Assembly: GCA_019424905.1 (NCBI GenBank)
Contig: JAHYYP010000017.1
Span: 1-28,458, forward strand
Length of the DNA stretch: 28,458 nucleotides
From: Collinsella sp.
GTDB lineage: Bacteria; Actinomycetota; Coriobacteriia; Coriobacteriales; Coriobacteriaceae
Direction of reading: 5' to 3'
This document shows positions 1 to 7,345 of the stretch, piece by piece. The position numbers were made by a program, and so were the translations under genes. The first letter of the stretch is position 1; each line of letters begins with the position of its first letter. The notes below the pieces were generated by a model. That model ran no database searches. It was not told the DNA's origin and saw only the letters and a list, made by a program, of their open reading frames with translations.

Positions 1-186
1 GATCTTGCCGACGATCTGCTGTGCGGACGTCGTATTCCTATTGAGCGCGCGCTTGCGAGCTTCGATGCGTCGAAGGCGCCGTTTGCGCTGGTGCTCGATG
101 GCGGGCTCAAGGCGCTTGCCCGTATCGAGGGCGGCCGCTTTGTTATGGAGCATGTCTTTCCGCAGGCGATCGGCGGTGTTCGATGA
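1..186 (+). CDS. truB: tRNA pseudouridine(55) synthase TruB, C-terminal fragment
   Basis: The frame is open from base 1 and ends at TGA 184-186, giving 61 residues. TruB makes pseudouridine 55 in the T loop of tRNAs. The visible part is only the C-terminal RNA-binding tail, with GRRIPIERALASFD followed by LVLDGGLKALARIEGGRF. This matches the layout of bacterial TruB ends, where a short PUA-like segment follows the catalytic domain. The catalytic Asp lies outside the window. The stop overlaps the ribF start by 4 bp (ATGA), which suggests translational coupling, and truB-ribF is a very common bacterial gene pair. The call rests on both the tail and the neighbour, so it is good but not certain. 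Confidence 0.72.
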   Translation, partial: DLADDLLCGRRIPIERALASFDASKAPFALVLDGGLKALARIEGGRFVMEHVFPQAIGGVR

Positions 187-1190
187 TGCTGGCCTCCCAC
201 GAGCTCGCGCGTATTTTTTTCGCGGGCGAGTCGGATGAGGCCCGCATCGTCGCCGCCGATGCATTTGATGATTGCGCGTGCCTGGGTGCCGCGTCGATCG
301 CCATCGGCGTGTTCGACGGCGTGCATCGGGGGCATCGCGAATTGATCGACGCGGTCGTTCGCGATGCGCGTGACCATGGCTGCAAGGCGGTCGTGGTCAC
401 CTTCGATCCCGACCCGGACGTGGTGGTGAGCCCTACGCCCGCGCAAAAATTGATGACGACGGCTGACCGTCTGCATGCCCTGGCTCTCACCGGGGTCGAT
501 GCGGTCGTGGCCGTTCCCTTTACGCCCGCGGTGGCGGCACTCGACCACGTAGGCTTTCTTAAGCTGCTGTCGCGCGTCGTCGATATCCGCTCGATTCGCG
601 TGGGTAGCGACTTTAGGTTGGGCCGCGGCGGTGCCTCGGGCGTTGCCGAGATGCAGGCATGGGGAGCCGAGCGCGGCGTTGACGTCTATGGCCACGAGCT
701 GCTGTGCGTCGATGGGCAGACGATCTGCGCCACCCGTATTCGCCAGGAGCTGCGCCGGGGTCATGTTGAGCTTGCCGCCGAGCTGCTCGGCCGCCCGTAT
801 ATGCTGCGAGGTATTGTTGCCGGCGGTCGTCACCAGGGCTCCGACATGGGTTTTCCCACGGCAAATATTCAGGTGCCCGAGGGCATTCAGGTGCCTGCCG
901 ATGGCGTCTACGAGGGCTTGGTGCTGGTCGACGATACCGTATGGCCTGCCGCCGTCAACGTGGGCCTGCCGCCGACGTATGCCGACGATGCCGCCTCGGC
1001 TCATCTCGAGGCCAACTTGATCGGGTATGCAGGCGACCTGTACGGCGCCTCGGTTTCGCTGGCGTTTACACGTTGGCTGCGCCCGTCGCGCGTGTTCGAT
1101 TCGCTGGACGAGCTTATCGCGACCGTCGAGGGTAATATTGACGATATCCGTCATCATTTGGGTGAGCAGGGGGTGAGCATCCGTGATTAG
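183..1190 (+). CDS. ribF: Bifunctional riboflavin kinase / FAD synthetase
   Basis: The enzyme phosphorylates riboflavin to FMN and then adenylylates FMN to FAD in the cytoplasm. It has 335 residues, normal for the family. The N-terminal nucleotidyltransferase domain shows GVFDGVHRGH at residues 42-51, the GSDFRLGRGG loop at 141-150 and the ATRIRQEL motif near 183-190. The C-terminal riboflavin kinase domain starts near residue 209 and carries GSDMGFPTANI at 219-229. The ATG at 183 overlaps the truB stop. A second ATG follows at once, so the first residue is uncertain by one codon. The 3' end overlaps dnaG by 8 bp. I see no FMN riboswitch or separate promoter, which fits expression from the upstream operon. 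Confidence 0.96.
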   Translation: MMLASHELARIFFAGESDEARIVAADAFDDCACLGAASIAIGVFDGVHRGHRELIDAVVRDARDHGCKAVVVTFDPDPDVVVSPTPAQKLMTTADRLHALALTGVDAVVAVPFTPAVAALDHVGFLKLLSRVVDIRSIRVGSDFRLGRGGASGVAEMQAWGAERGVDVYGHELLCVDGQTICATRIRQELRRGHVELAAELLGRPYMLRGIVAGGRHQGSDMGFPTANIQVPEGIQVPADGVYEGLVLVDDTVWPAAVNVGLPPTYADDAASAHLEANLIGYAGDLYGASVSLAFTRWLRPSRVFDSLDELIATVEGNIDDIRHHLGEQGVSIRD

Positions 1191-3294
1191 CGATGAGGAA
1201 AAAGACCAGGTGCGCGCTGCGTCCGACCTGGTTGCCATCGTGCAGGAAACGGTTGAGCTCAAGCCCCGCGGCCATGAGTTTTGGGGTTGCTGCCCCTTTC
1301 ATGGCGAAAAGACCCCGTCGTTTCACATTATCCCCGCCACGCAGGTGTGGCACTGCTTTGGCTGTGGCGAGGGCGGCGACGTCTTCACCTACATCATGAA
1401 GCGCGAGAACCTGAGCTTCCCTGAGTCGATTCGCTACCTGGCCGACCGTGCCGGCATTGAGCTGCACGATACCGGCGCCTATCGCGAGCGCGGCACCAAG
1501 CGTGCCCGCATCTACGACCTGTGCGCCGAGACCGCCCAGTTCTACCACACCATGCTCATGCGCGGTAAGGACAGCCGTCCGCGCGAGTATTTCGCCAGCC
1601 GCGGTATGGGCGGCGACGTCTGCCGCCGCTACTGCCTGGGTTTTGCGCCGGGTCGCAACGCGCTGGTGTCGCATCTGTCGCAGGCAGGCTTTACCCCGCA
1701 GGAAATGATCGATGCCAACGTGGCCGTGAGCCGTGGGCGCGGGCAGCTTGCCGACCGTTTTTACGACCGCGTGATGTTTCCCATCTTTGATGAGCAGGGT
1801 CATAACATCGCCTTTGGCGGGCGCATTATGGGCGACGGCCAGCCTAAGTACCTCAACACCGCCGAGACGAGCGTGTTCCATAAAAAGCGAAACCTCTACG
1901 GCTTTAACTGGGCTAAGGAGTTTATCGTCGCGCAGGATACCGCCATCGTGGTGGAGGGATATACCGACTGTATCGCCTGCTGGGAGGCGGGGATCAAAAA
2001 CGTCGTCGCCACGCTGGGTACGGCGTTGACGGAACATCATGTAAAGACGCTCACCCGTTTTGCCAAGCGCATTGTATATATGTTCGATGGCGACGCTGCC
2101 GGTCAAAAGGCCGCGCGCCGCGCGATTCAGTTTATCGAGCAGGATTCGATGGACCTGCGCTGCGTGGTGCTTCCCGACGGCAACGACCCCATGGAGTTCA
2201 TCACCGCGCATGGTGGCGAGGCGTTGCAGGCGCGTATCGACGCCGCCGAGCCCCTCATGGACTTTGTGTACCGCTCACTGCAGGAGTCGAGCGACATTTC
2301 CACGCCGGGCGGTCGTGCCAAGGCGCTCGAGGATGCGCTGACGCTCATCTATCCGCTGCGCAATAGCTACATGATCGATACGTACTTTATCCAGATTGCC
2401 GACCTGCTGGGGTTGGACTTGGAGACGGTGCGTTCGAGCTCGGGCCGTGTGTTTCGCGATGTTGCCAAGCGCGAGGACGCCGAGCGTCGTCGCGAGCAGA
2501 ACTACGAGCGCCAGCGGGCGCAAACCGAGCGTGCAGGCAGCGCGGGCGTTCGGGCATCAGGTTCGCAGGGGGTGTCTCGCGGTGTCTGGGCGTCGGGGGT
2601 GACGCCGCCGGTGTCCGCACCGGTCGAGGAAGAGCCGTATGACTATGTGCCGCTTGAGGCCTACGGGGCCGCGCCGGCCGAGGTCGTCGACGATATGCCG
2701 CCTATCGATGTGCCGGCTGGTATGGATGGCGCGGCGCCGGCCGCCGATGCTTCTGGCGCGTCCGCGCCGACGATGCCAATCGTGCTGACCGACCTGGAGC
2801 GAAAGTCTTTGGCGGGGGAGCGCGAGCTGCTGACGATGCTCACGAGCTATCCCGACCTGTTCCGCACGTATGCCGACCGCATCTGCTCGATCGAGTGGGT
2901 AGATCCGCGCCACGAGTCCATCGCATGGGCCGTGCTCGCGACGCCGCCGGGCACCGACCCCACGGCGTGTATGGATGCGGCGCGCGCGGTGTGTCCCGAG
3001 GCAGCGTCGCTTGTCAGCGCCGGACGCATTTCGTCGACGAGTAAGCATCCCACCGAGACGAACATCGTGTTTATGCTTGATACCCTTGAGCTCTACACCA
3101 TCAAGCGCCGCATGCGCGCCGCGCAGGCAAAGCTTCGTCAGGACCGGTCGCTCGACGATGAGGCGCGCCGTGTGCTGACGATGCAGGCGATGCAAGATTC
3201 TCAGCGCCAGCGCGAGCTCCAAAAGTCGATCGGCGGCGTGGCTGACCCGTTCCGTTTGATCGGTTTGGAGACAACGGGTGCCGATCAGGCCTAG
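1183..3294 (+). CDS. dnaG: DNA primase
   Basis: DnaG makes the RNA primers for lagging-strand replication. The protein has 703 residues, longer than the roughly 600 usual for the family. The N-terminal CHC2 zinc site is visible as C37, H40, C58 and C61. The TOPRIM domain shows VEGYTD (257-262) and MFDGDAAG (300-307), with the acidic residues that bind catalytic metal. The basic loop around KYLNTAE precedes it. Residues about 430-535 form a low-complexity Ala/Pro/Gly-rich linker, which explains the extra length. The last 170 residues should be the helicase-binding domain. The start is GTG 1183, preceded by a purine-rich AGGGGG around 1168-1173, inside the end of ribF. The gene sits directly before the primary sigma factor, as in the macromolecular synthesis operon, but rpsU is absent here. 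Confidence 0.97.
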   Translation: MISDEEKDQVRAASDLVAIVQETVELKPRGHEFWGCCPFHGEKTPSFHIIPATQVWHCFGCGEGGDVFTYIMKRENLSFPESIRYLADRAGIELHDTGAYRERGTKRARIYDLCAETAQFYHTMLMRGKDSRPREYFASRGMGGDVCRRYCLGFAPGRNALVSHLSQAGFTPQEMIDANVAVSRGRGQLADRFYDRVMFPIFDEQGHNIAFGGRIMGDGQPKYLNTAETSVFHKKRNLYGFNWAKEFIVAQDTAIVVEGYTDCIACWEAGIKNVVATLGTALTEHHVKTLTRFAKRIVYMFDGDAAGQKAARRAIQFIEQDSMDLRCVVLPDGNDPMEFITAHGGEALQARIDAAEPLMDFVYRSLQESSDISTPGGRAKALEDALTLIYPLRNSYMIDTYFIQIADLLGLDLETVRSSSGRVFRDVAKREDAERRREQNYERQRAQTERAGSAGVRASGSQGVSRGVWASGVTPPVSAPVEEEPYDYVPLEAYGAAPAEVVDDMPPIDVPAGMDGAAPAADASGASAPTMPIVLTDLERKSLAGERELLTMLTSYPDLFRTYADRICSIEWVDPRHESIAWAVLATPPGTDPTACMDAARAVCPEAASLVSAGRISSTSKHPTETNIVFMLDTLELYTIKRRMRAAQAKLRQDRSLDDEARRVLTMQAMQDSQRQRELQKSIGGVADPFRLIGLETTGADQA

Positions 3295-3340
3295 ATGTTG
3301 TGGTCAACCAGCGTATTTGCGCCTATATCCAGTCTGATTT

Positions 3341-3372
3341 TTGGGTATAGACGTCAATGTGTGTGCTAAAGT
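3341..3372 (+). promoter_or_regulatory. Possible promoter of the sigma factor gene
   Basis: In the 110-bp gap between dnaG and the sigma gene, TTGGGT (3341-3346) and TAAAGT (3367-3372) resemble -35 and -10 boxes. Their spacing of 20 bp is long, so the call is weak. The local drop in GC content around 3320-3380 agrees with a promoter region. The gene may also be read through from dnaG. Confidence 0.3.
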
Positions 3373-3404
3373 AATGAGTCCTGTGGACTATGAAGGGAGA
3401 ATCT

Positions 3405-4751
3405 GTGCCAAAAAAGAGTGAGAGCACGGGTACTGGGCTGGAATCCTACGTTGCAAAGCTCATGGGCAACGGCTCAAACAGGACTTCGGTAACCGAGGAC
3501 GAGATTCAGGTCGCCCTGAAGGATATCGATGTGTCTGACGAGCAGCTCAACGCGGTGTATTCCGCGCTGCGCAACAGCGGCATCCAGATTATCTCCGCGA
3601 GCGGAAACGACGACGCCCCCATGGACGTCGACGATGACGATAACGATAGCGATACCGATGATTTCGATGACGACGAGCACGATTCCGGCTCGCTCGACGA
3701 TCACGAGCTTAAGATGGCCCGTCAGGCCGACGCCGAGATGGGTTCTTCCAAGAGCAAGAAGAAGCGCACCGTGCGAACGTCCCGTTCGCGTTCGCGCGTG
3801 CGCGGCATCGATGCCTCCACGGTGATGCTGACCGGCGACCCGGTTCGTATGTACCTTAAGGAGATCGGTAAGGTCGACCTGCTGACCGCTTCCGAAGAGG
3901 TCGATCTGGCCATGAAGATCGAGGCCGGCCTTGACGCCACCGAGAAGCTCGAGGCTGCCGAGGCGGGCGAGATCGAGCTCACCCGCGTCGAGATGCGTCG
4001 CCTGACCCGTATCGAGAACGTGGGTCTCGAGGCCAAGCAGGCGCTCATCAGCGCCAACCTGCGCCTGGTCGTCTCCATCGCCAAGCGCTATGTCGGTCGC
4101 GGCATGCTGTTCCTGGACCTGATCCAGGAGGGCAACCTCGGTCTGATCCGCGCCGTCGAGAAGTTCGACTACCAGAAGGGCTTTAAGTTCTCCACCTACG
4201 CCACGTGGTGGATCCGTCAGGCCATTACGCGTGCCATCGCTGATCAGGCCCGTACCATCCGTATCCCCGTGCATATGGTCGAGACCATCAACAAGCTGGT
4301 CCGCGTGCAGCGCCAGCTCCTCCAGGACCTGGGTCGCGACCCGACCCCCGAGGAGATCGGTGCCGAGATGGACATGAGTGCCGACCGCGTCCGCGAGATC
4401 CAGAAGATCTCGCAGGAGCCCGTGTCGCTGGAGACCCCTATCGGCGAGGAAGAGGATTCCCAGCTGGGCGACTTCATCGAGGACTCCCAGGCTATCGTTC
4501 CGCCCGATGCCGCCAGCTTCTCCATGCTGCAGGAGCAGCTCACCCAGGTGCTCGACTCGCTTGCCGATCGTGAGCGCAAGGTTATCGAGCTGCGCTTTGG
4601 CCTTGTCGACGGACATCCCCGTACGCTCGAGGAAGTCGGCCGTGAGTTTGGCGTTACGCGCGAGCGCATCCGCCAGATCGAGTCCAAGACCCTGGCCAAG
4701 CTTCGTCACCCCAGCCGTTCCAGCAAGCTGAAGGACTACATCGAAAGCTAG
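3405..4751 (+). CDS. rpoD: RNA polymerase primary sigma factor (SigA/RpoD)
   Basis: This is the main sigma-70 factor that directs core polymerase to housekeeping promoters. GTG 3405 is preferred because AAGGGAGA (3393-3400) lies 4 nt upstream; an in-frame ATG at 3390 has no ribosome binding site. From 3405 the protein has 448 residues. Region 1.2 begins at DPVRMYLKEIG (about 145-155). Region 2 shows NLRLVVSIAKRY and DLIQEGNLGLIRAVEKFD, with STYATWWIRQAI for -10 recognition. Region 4.2 shows LEEVGREFGVTRERIRQIE near the C terminus. Ahead of region 1.2 are an Asp-rich stretch (about 74-92) and a Lys/Arg/Ser-rich stretch (about 115-133). This reversed-charge linker replaces a classical region 1.1. 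A strong terminator follows directly. Confidence 0.97.
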   Translation: MPKKSESTGTGLESYVAKLMGNGSNRTSVTEDEIQVALKDIDVSDEQLNAVYSALRNSGIQIISASGNDDAPMDVDDDDNDSDTDDFDDDEHDSGSLDDHELKMARQADAEMGSSKSKKKRTVRTSRSRSRVRGIDASTVMLTGDPVRMYLKEIGKVDLLTASEEVDLAMKIEAGLDATEKLEAAEAGEIELTRVEMRRLTRIENVGLEAKQALISANLRLVVSIAKRYVGRGMLFLDLIQEGNLGLIRAVEKFDYQKGFKFSTYATWWIRQAITRAIADQARTIRIPVHMVETINKLVRVQRQLLQDLGRDPTPEEIGAEMDMSADRVREIQKISQEPVSLETPIGEEEDSQLGDFIEDSQAIVPPDAASFSMLQEQLTQVLDSLADRERKVIELRFGLVDGHPRTLEEVGREFGVTRERIRQIESKTLAKLRHPSRSSKLKDYIES

Positions 4752-4760
4752 TCAAGCAAG

Positions 4761-4797
4761 AAGCGCCCTCAAGCACATCCGCTTGAGGGCGCTTTCA
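4761..4797 (+). terminator. Terminator of the sigma factor gene
   Basis: A perfect 14-bp stem, AAGCGCCCTCAAGC (4761-4774) with GCTTGAGGGCGCTT (4781-4794), encloses a 6-nt loop 10 nt after the stop. The T-tract is short (CTTTC), so release may be partly factor-aided. Confidence 0.85.
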
Positions 4798-4799
4798 TG

Positions 4800-4827
4800 T
4801 AGTCATCGGGGACGTCTCCAATGACTA
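4800..4827. repeat. REP-like imperfect palindrome (28 bp)
   Basis: TAGTCAT (4800-4806) and ATGACTA (4821-4827) are perfect inverted arms. They enclose CGGGGACGTCTCCA, itself nearly self-complementary around 4813/4814. There is one C/A mismatch and one G-T pair in 14 positions. The GGGGACG core recurs in the long inverted repeat at 25085-25168, which suggests a shared repeat family. It lies between the sigma terminator and the tRNA promoter. Confidence 0.6.
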
Positions 4828-4853
4828 GGTCGGAAAAATTCTCAAAAAAGTTC

Positions 4854-4881
4854 TTGCCCTGAGCTGATTCGTCCGTATAAT
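4854..4881 (+). promoter_or_regulatory. Promoter of the tRNA-Asn pair
   Basis: TTGCCC (4854-4859) and a perfect TATAAT (4876-4881) are separated by 16 bp. They lie 31 bp before the first tRNA, and the surrounding sequence is AT-rich. This is the best promoter in the window. Confidence 0.82.
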
Positions 4882-4911
4882 AAACTTCGTTGCTTGAGAG
4901 CACGTACCTAT

Positions 4912-4986
4912 TCCTCGGTAGCTCAATGGTAGAGCACGCGGCTGTTAACCGCGCTGTTGTAGGTTCGAGTCCTACCCGGGGAGCCA
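4912..4986 (+). tRNA. tRNA-Asn (GTT), copy 1
   Basis: A complete 75-nt tRNA with an encoded CCA end. The acceptor TCCTCGG (4912-4918) pairs with CCGGGGA, with one T-G pair. The anticodon loop CTGTTAA has anticodon GTT at 4944-4946, closed by CGCGG and CCGCG. The T arm is GTAGGTTCGAGTCCTAC. The discriminator base is G. It is transcribed from the promoter at 4854-4881. Confidence 0.97.
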
Positions 4987-4995
4987 GAATTTCTC

Positions 4996-5017
4996 AGCCC
5001 ATTCTGCTGGGCTTTTA
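4996..5017 (+). terminator. Hairpin between the two tRNA-Asn genes
   Basis: AGCCCA (4996-5001) pairs with TGGGCT (5008-5013) and is followed by TTTTAAA. It is a small intrinsic-terminator-like hairpin, 9 nt after copy 1 and just ahead of copy 2. It probably gives partial termination or marks a processing site. Confidence 0.5.
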
Positions 5018-5020
5018 AAT

Positions 5021-5095
5021 TCCTCGGTAGCTCAATGGTAGAGCACGCGGCTGTTAACCGCGCTGTTGTAGGTTCGAGTCCTACCCGGGGAGCCA
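5021..5095 (+). tRNA. tRNA-Asn (GTT), copy 2
   Basis: It is identical to copy 1 over all 75 nt including CCA, as a recent tandem duplication or gene conversion would give. The anticodon GTT is at 5053-5055. No separate promoter is visible in the 34-nt spacer, so it should be co-transcribed with copy 1 by read-through of the small hairpin. Confidence 0.97.
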
Positions 5096-5101
5096 GGTTG
5101 T

Positions 5102-5131
5102 AAAACCCGTCGCTTATGCGGCGGGTTTTTT
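5102..5131 (+). terminator. Terminator of the tRNA-Asn operon
   Basis: AAAACCCGTCGC (5102-5113) pairs with GCGGCGGGTTTT (5118-5129), with one T-G pair and a TTAT loop. A run of T (5126-5131) makes it a classic intrinsic terminator. Confidence 0.88.
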
Positions 5132-5227
5132 CATGCCGCGATCGCCTGGCGCGAACGTTACCATATCAACATTTCGTGTCGAGGATGTAATCCCGCGACC
5201 CACCACCTCAACATGGCGCGCTCGTTG

Positions 5228-5233
5228 TAGAAT
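5228..5233 (+). promoter_or_regulatory. Possible -10 box of the asp23-fakA operon
   Basis: TAGAAT in the context TTGTAGAATAATG lies 62 bp before the GTG start. No convincing -35 box stands 16-18 bp upstream. The rest of 5132-5289 shows no other structure I can support. Confidence 0.35.
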
Positions 5234-5289
5234 AATGCAATGATTGCTCCCACGAGATGGTGCCGCGAGCACCAGATAAGGAGATTCTT

Positions 5290-5646
5290 GTGTCTGAGAC
5301 CATTAACGGCAGCCTGAGCGTCTCGAACGACGTTATTGCCGATATTGCCGGTTATGCCGCGATGACGTGCTATGGCGTCGTCGGTATGGCCGAACAGCTC
5401 CAGGGCGCCGAGAGTGTGCGCCTGCTTGCCGGTCAGCGCCTCCGCAAGGGCGTGCTTGTCTCCGCCGACGAGAACGGCCTGACGGTCGATCTTCACGTCG
5501 TGCTCGAGAACGGCGTCAACATGAAGTCCGTCTGCCATAATCTTTCGAGCTCCGTTGCCTTCACCCTGCAGGAGATCGCTCAGATCGATCCCGCCAGCCT
5601 TAAGATCGGCATTCACATCGACGCGCTCAAGAGCCGTCTGAACTAG
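5290..5646 (+). CDS. Asp23/Gls24 family envelope stress response protein (YloU-like)
   Basis: A 118-residue cytoplasmic protein of the Asp23 (DUF322) family. It shows SNDVIADIAGYAAMTCYGVVGM near the N terminus and the DLHVVLENGVNMKSVCHN strand region in the middle. GTG 5290 is chosen because AAGGAG (5278-5283) sits 6 nt upstream; the in-frame ATG at 5257 has no such site. In Firmicutes the homologue YloU is encoded directly upstream of YloV/FakA, the same order as here. Family members are linked to cell envelope homeostasis, but the precise job of this branch is unknown. The gap to the next gene is 27 nt, so the two are probably one operon. Confidence 0.9.
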   Translation: MSETINGSLSVSNDVIADIAGYAAMTCYGVVGMAEQLQGAESVRLLAGQRLRKGVLVSADENGLTVDLHVVLENGVNMKSVCHNLSSSVAFTLQEIAQIDPASLKIGIHIDALKSRLN

Positions 5647-5673
5647 CATCCGAAAACGGAGATTCAAATACCC

Positions 5674-7335
5674 ATGATTGCAAAGACCATTCGCACCTGT
5701 TTTCCGATCGCTGCGGCTGCCGTTTCCGACAAGGCCGAGGAGATCAACAAGCTCAACGTCTTCCCCGTACCCGACGGCGACACCGGCACCAACATGTCGC
5801 TCACGCTCGCCTCGGTGACCAAGGAGCTTTCCGCCCTTCCCGCCGATGCCGATATGGAGGCCATCGCCGGCGCCATCACACACGGCTCCCTGATGGGTGC
5901 CCGCGGCAACTCCGGCGTCATCACCTCGCAGATTCTGCGCGGCGTGGCCGAGGGTCTCGTCTCCGCCGATGAGCCTATCACGTCCGCCAACATCGCCTTC
6001 GCCTTCCGTCGTGCCGTCAAGGTCGCCTTCCAGGCCGTCCGCAAGCCCATCGAGGGCACAATCCTCACGGTGCTTCGCGATGTCTCGACTAAGGCCGACG
6101 AGTGCGAAAAGAAGAAGTTCTCGGCCGAGGACGCGCTCGATGCCATCGTCGTCGAGGCCTACCAGTCCGTCGCCCGCACGCCCGACCTGCTGCCCGTTCT
6201 GAAGGAGAACGGTGTGGTCGACTCCGGCGCCTTTGGCTTTGCCATCTTCCTGGAGAACTTTGTTGCCGCCGCGCTTGGCCGCAGCACCGTTGTCGAGGAT
6301 TTCTCCGCCACGTTTGATTCCGCTGGCTCTGCCCGCGACGCGGCCCTCGGTCGCGTTGAGATCGAGGCCAACGACGATTGGGAGGGCTCGGAGTTCCGCT
6401 ACTGCAACGAGTTCCTCTTTAAGGCCGACGCCCCGTTTGACGAGGACGAGTGCCTTAAGTTCCTGGGCTCCATGGGCGACTGCGAGCTGCTCGTGGGTGC
6501 CTACCCCGACTACAAGATTCACGTGCACTCCAACACCCCCAACCTGGTGCTCGAGCACATGCTGCAGCTCGGTCAGATCTACGAGGTCTTTATCCACAAC
6601 ATGGAGATGGAGGCCCACGACCGTACCGCTAAGATTCACGAGGACCAGGAAAAGGCCGCCGAGCCCGCCAAGGCGTTGGGTTTTGTCGCCGTTGCCGCCG
6701 GTTCGGGCGAGGCCGACATCCTCAAGTCTCTTGGCGTTGACGTGATCGTTTCGGGTGGCCAGACCATGAACCCCTCGACCGCCGACCTGCTGGGCGCGGT
6801 GGACCAGGTCAACGCGACCTCGGTCATCATCCTGCCCAATAACGGCAACATCCGTATGGCTGCCGAGGCTGCCGCTTCTGCCTGCACCGACAAGAAGGTC
6901 GCCGTCGTTCCCACCAAGACCGTCCCGCAGGCGTTCTCCGCGCTGTTCGCAGTCCTGCCCGATTCCGAGCTCGAGGACGCCGTTGCCGCCATGGTCGACG
7001 CCATCAGCGAGGTTCGCGATGGCGAAGTCACCCGTGCCGTGCGCGATTCCAGCGCCTCTGACGGCTCTCCGATTCACTCCGGTGACGTCATGGGTATCAT
7101 TGCCGGCTCCATCGACGTGGTCGGCTCCGATGTGAAGCAGGTCACGCTCGACTGCATCAACCGCATGCAGGAGGAAGAGGAGGGCGACGCGCTGACGATT
7201 CTGGCCGGCGAGGAGCTGTCCGATGAGGCCTTCCAGGAGATCGTCGACGCCATCGAGGAGGCTCAGCCCGACCTGGAGATCGACGCCCATCGTGGCGAGC
7301 AGCCGCTCTATCCCGTGATCTTCTCGATCGAGTAG
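5674..7335 (+). CDS. fakA: DAK2-domain fatty acid kinase subunit FakA (YloV family)
   Basis: FakA phosphorylates fatty acids held on a FakB carrier, giving acyl-phosphate for phospholipid synthesis. This protein has 553 residues, typical of YloV/FakA. The N-terminal DhaL-like ATP-binding domain shows NVFPVPDGDTGTNM (28-41), whose Asp residues hold Mg-ATP, and GARGNSGVITSQILRG further on. The middle and C-terminal parts (GGQTMNPSTADLL, PNNGNIRMAA, PTKTVPQAFSAL) match the domains that dock FakB and carry the catalytic region. The start follows CGGAG with a rather long spacer. No fakB is visible in the window. The plsX gene, which makes or uses the same acyl-phosphate, lies 4.8 kb downstream. 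Confidence 0.92.
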   Translation: MIAKTIRTCFPIAAAAVSDKAEEINKLNVFPVPDGDTGTNMSLTLASVTKELSALPADADMEAIAGAITHGSLMGARGNSGVITSQILRGVAEGLVSADEPITSANIAFAFRRAVKVAFQAVRKPIEGTILTVLRDVSTKADECEKKKFSAEDALDAIVVEAYQSVARTPDLLPVLKENGVVDSGAFGFAIFLENFVAAALGRSTVVEDFSATFDSAGSARDAALGRVEIEANDDWEGSEFRYCNEFLFKADAPFDEDECLKFLGSMGDCELLVGAYPDYKIHVHSNTPNLVLEHMLQLGQIYEVFIHNMEMEAHDRTAKIHEDQEKAAEPAKALGFVAVAAGSGEADILKSLGVDVIVSGGQTMNPSTADLLGAVDQVNATSVIILPNNGNIRMAAEAAASACTDKKVAVVPTKTVPQAFSALFAVLPDSELEDAVAAMVDAISEVRDGEVTRAVRDSSASDGSPIHSGDVMGIIAGSIDVVGSDVKQVTLDCINRMQEEEEGDALTILAGEELSDEAFQEIVDAIEEAQPDLEIDAHRGEQPLYPVIFSIE

Positions 7336-7345
7336 GCATCTGCCC

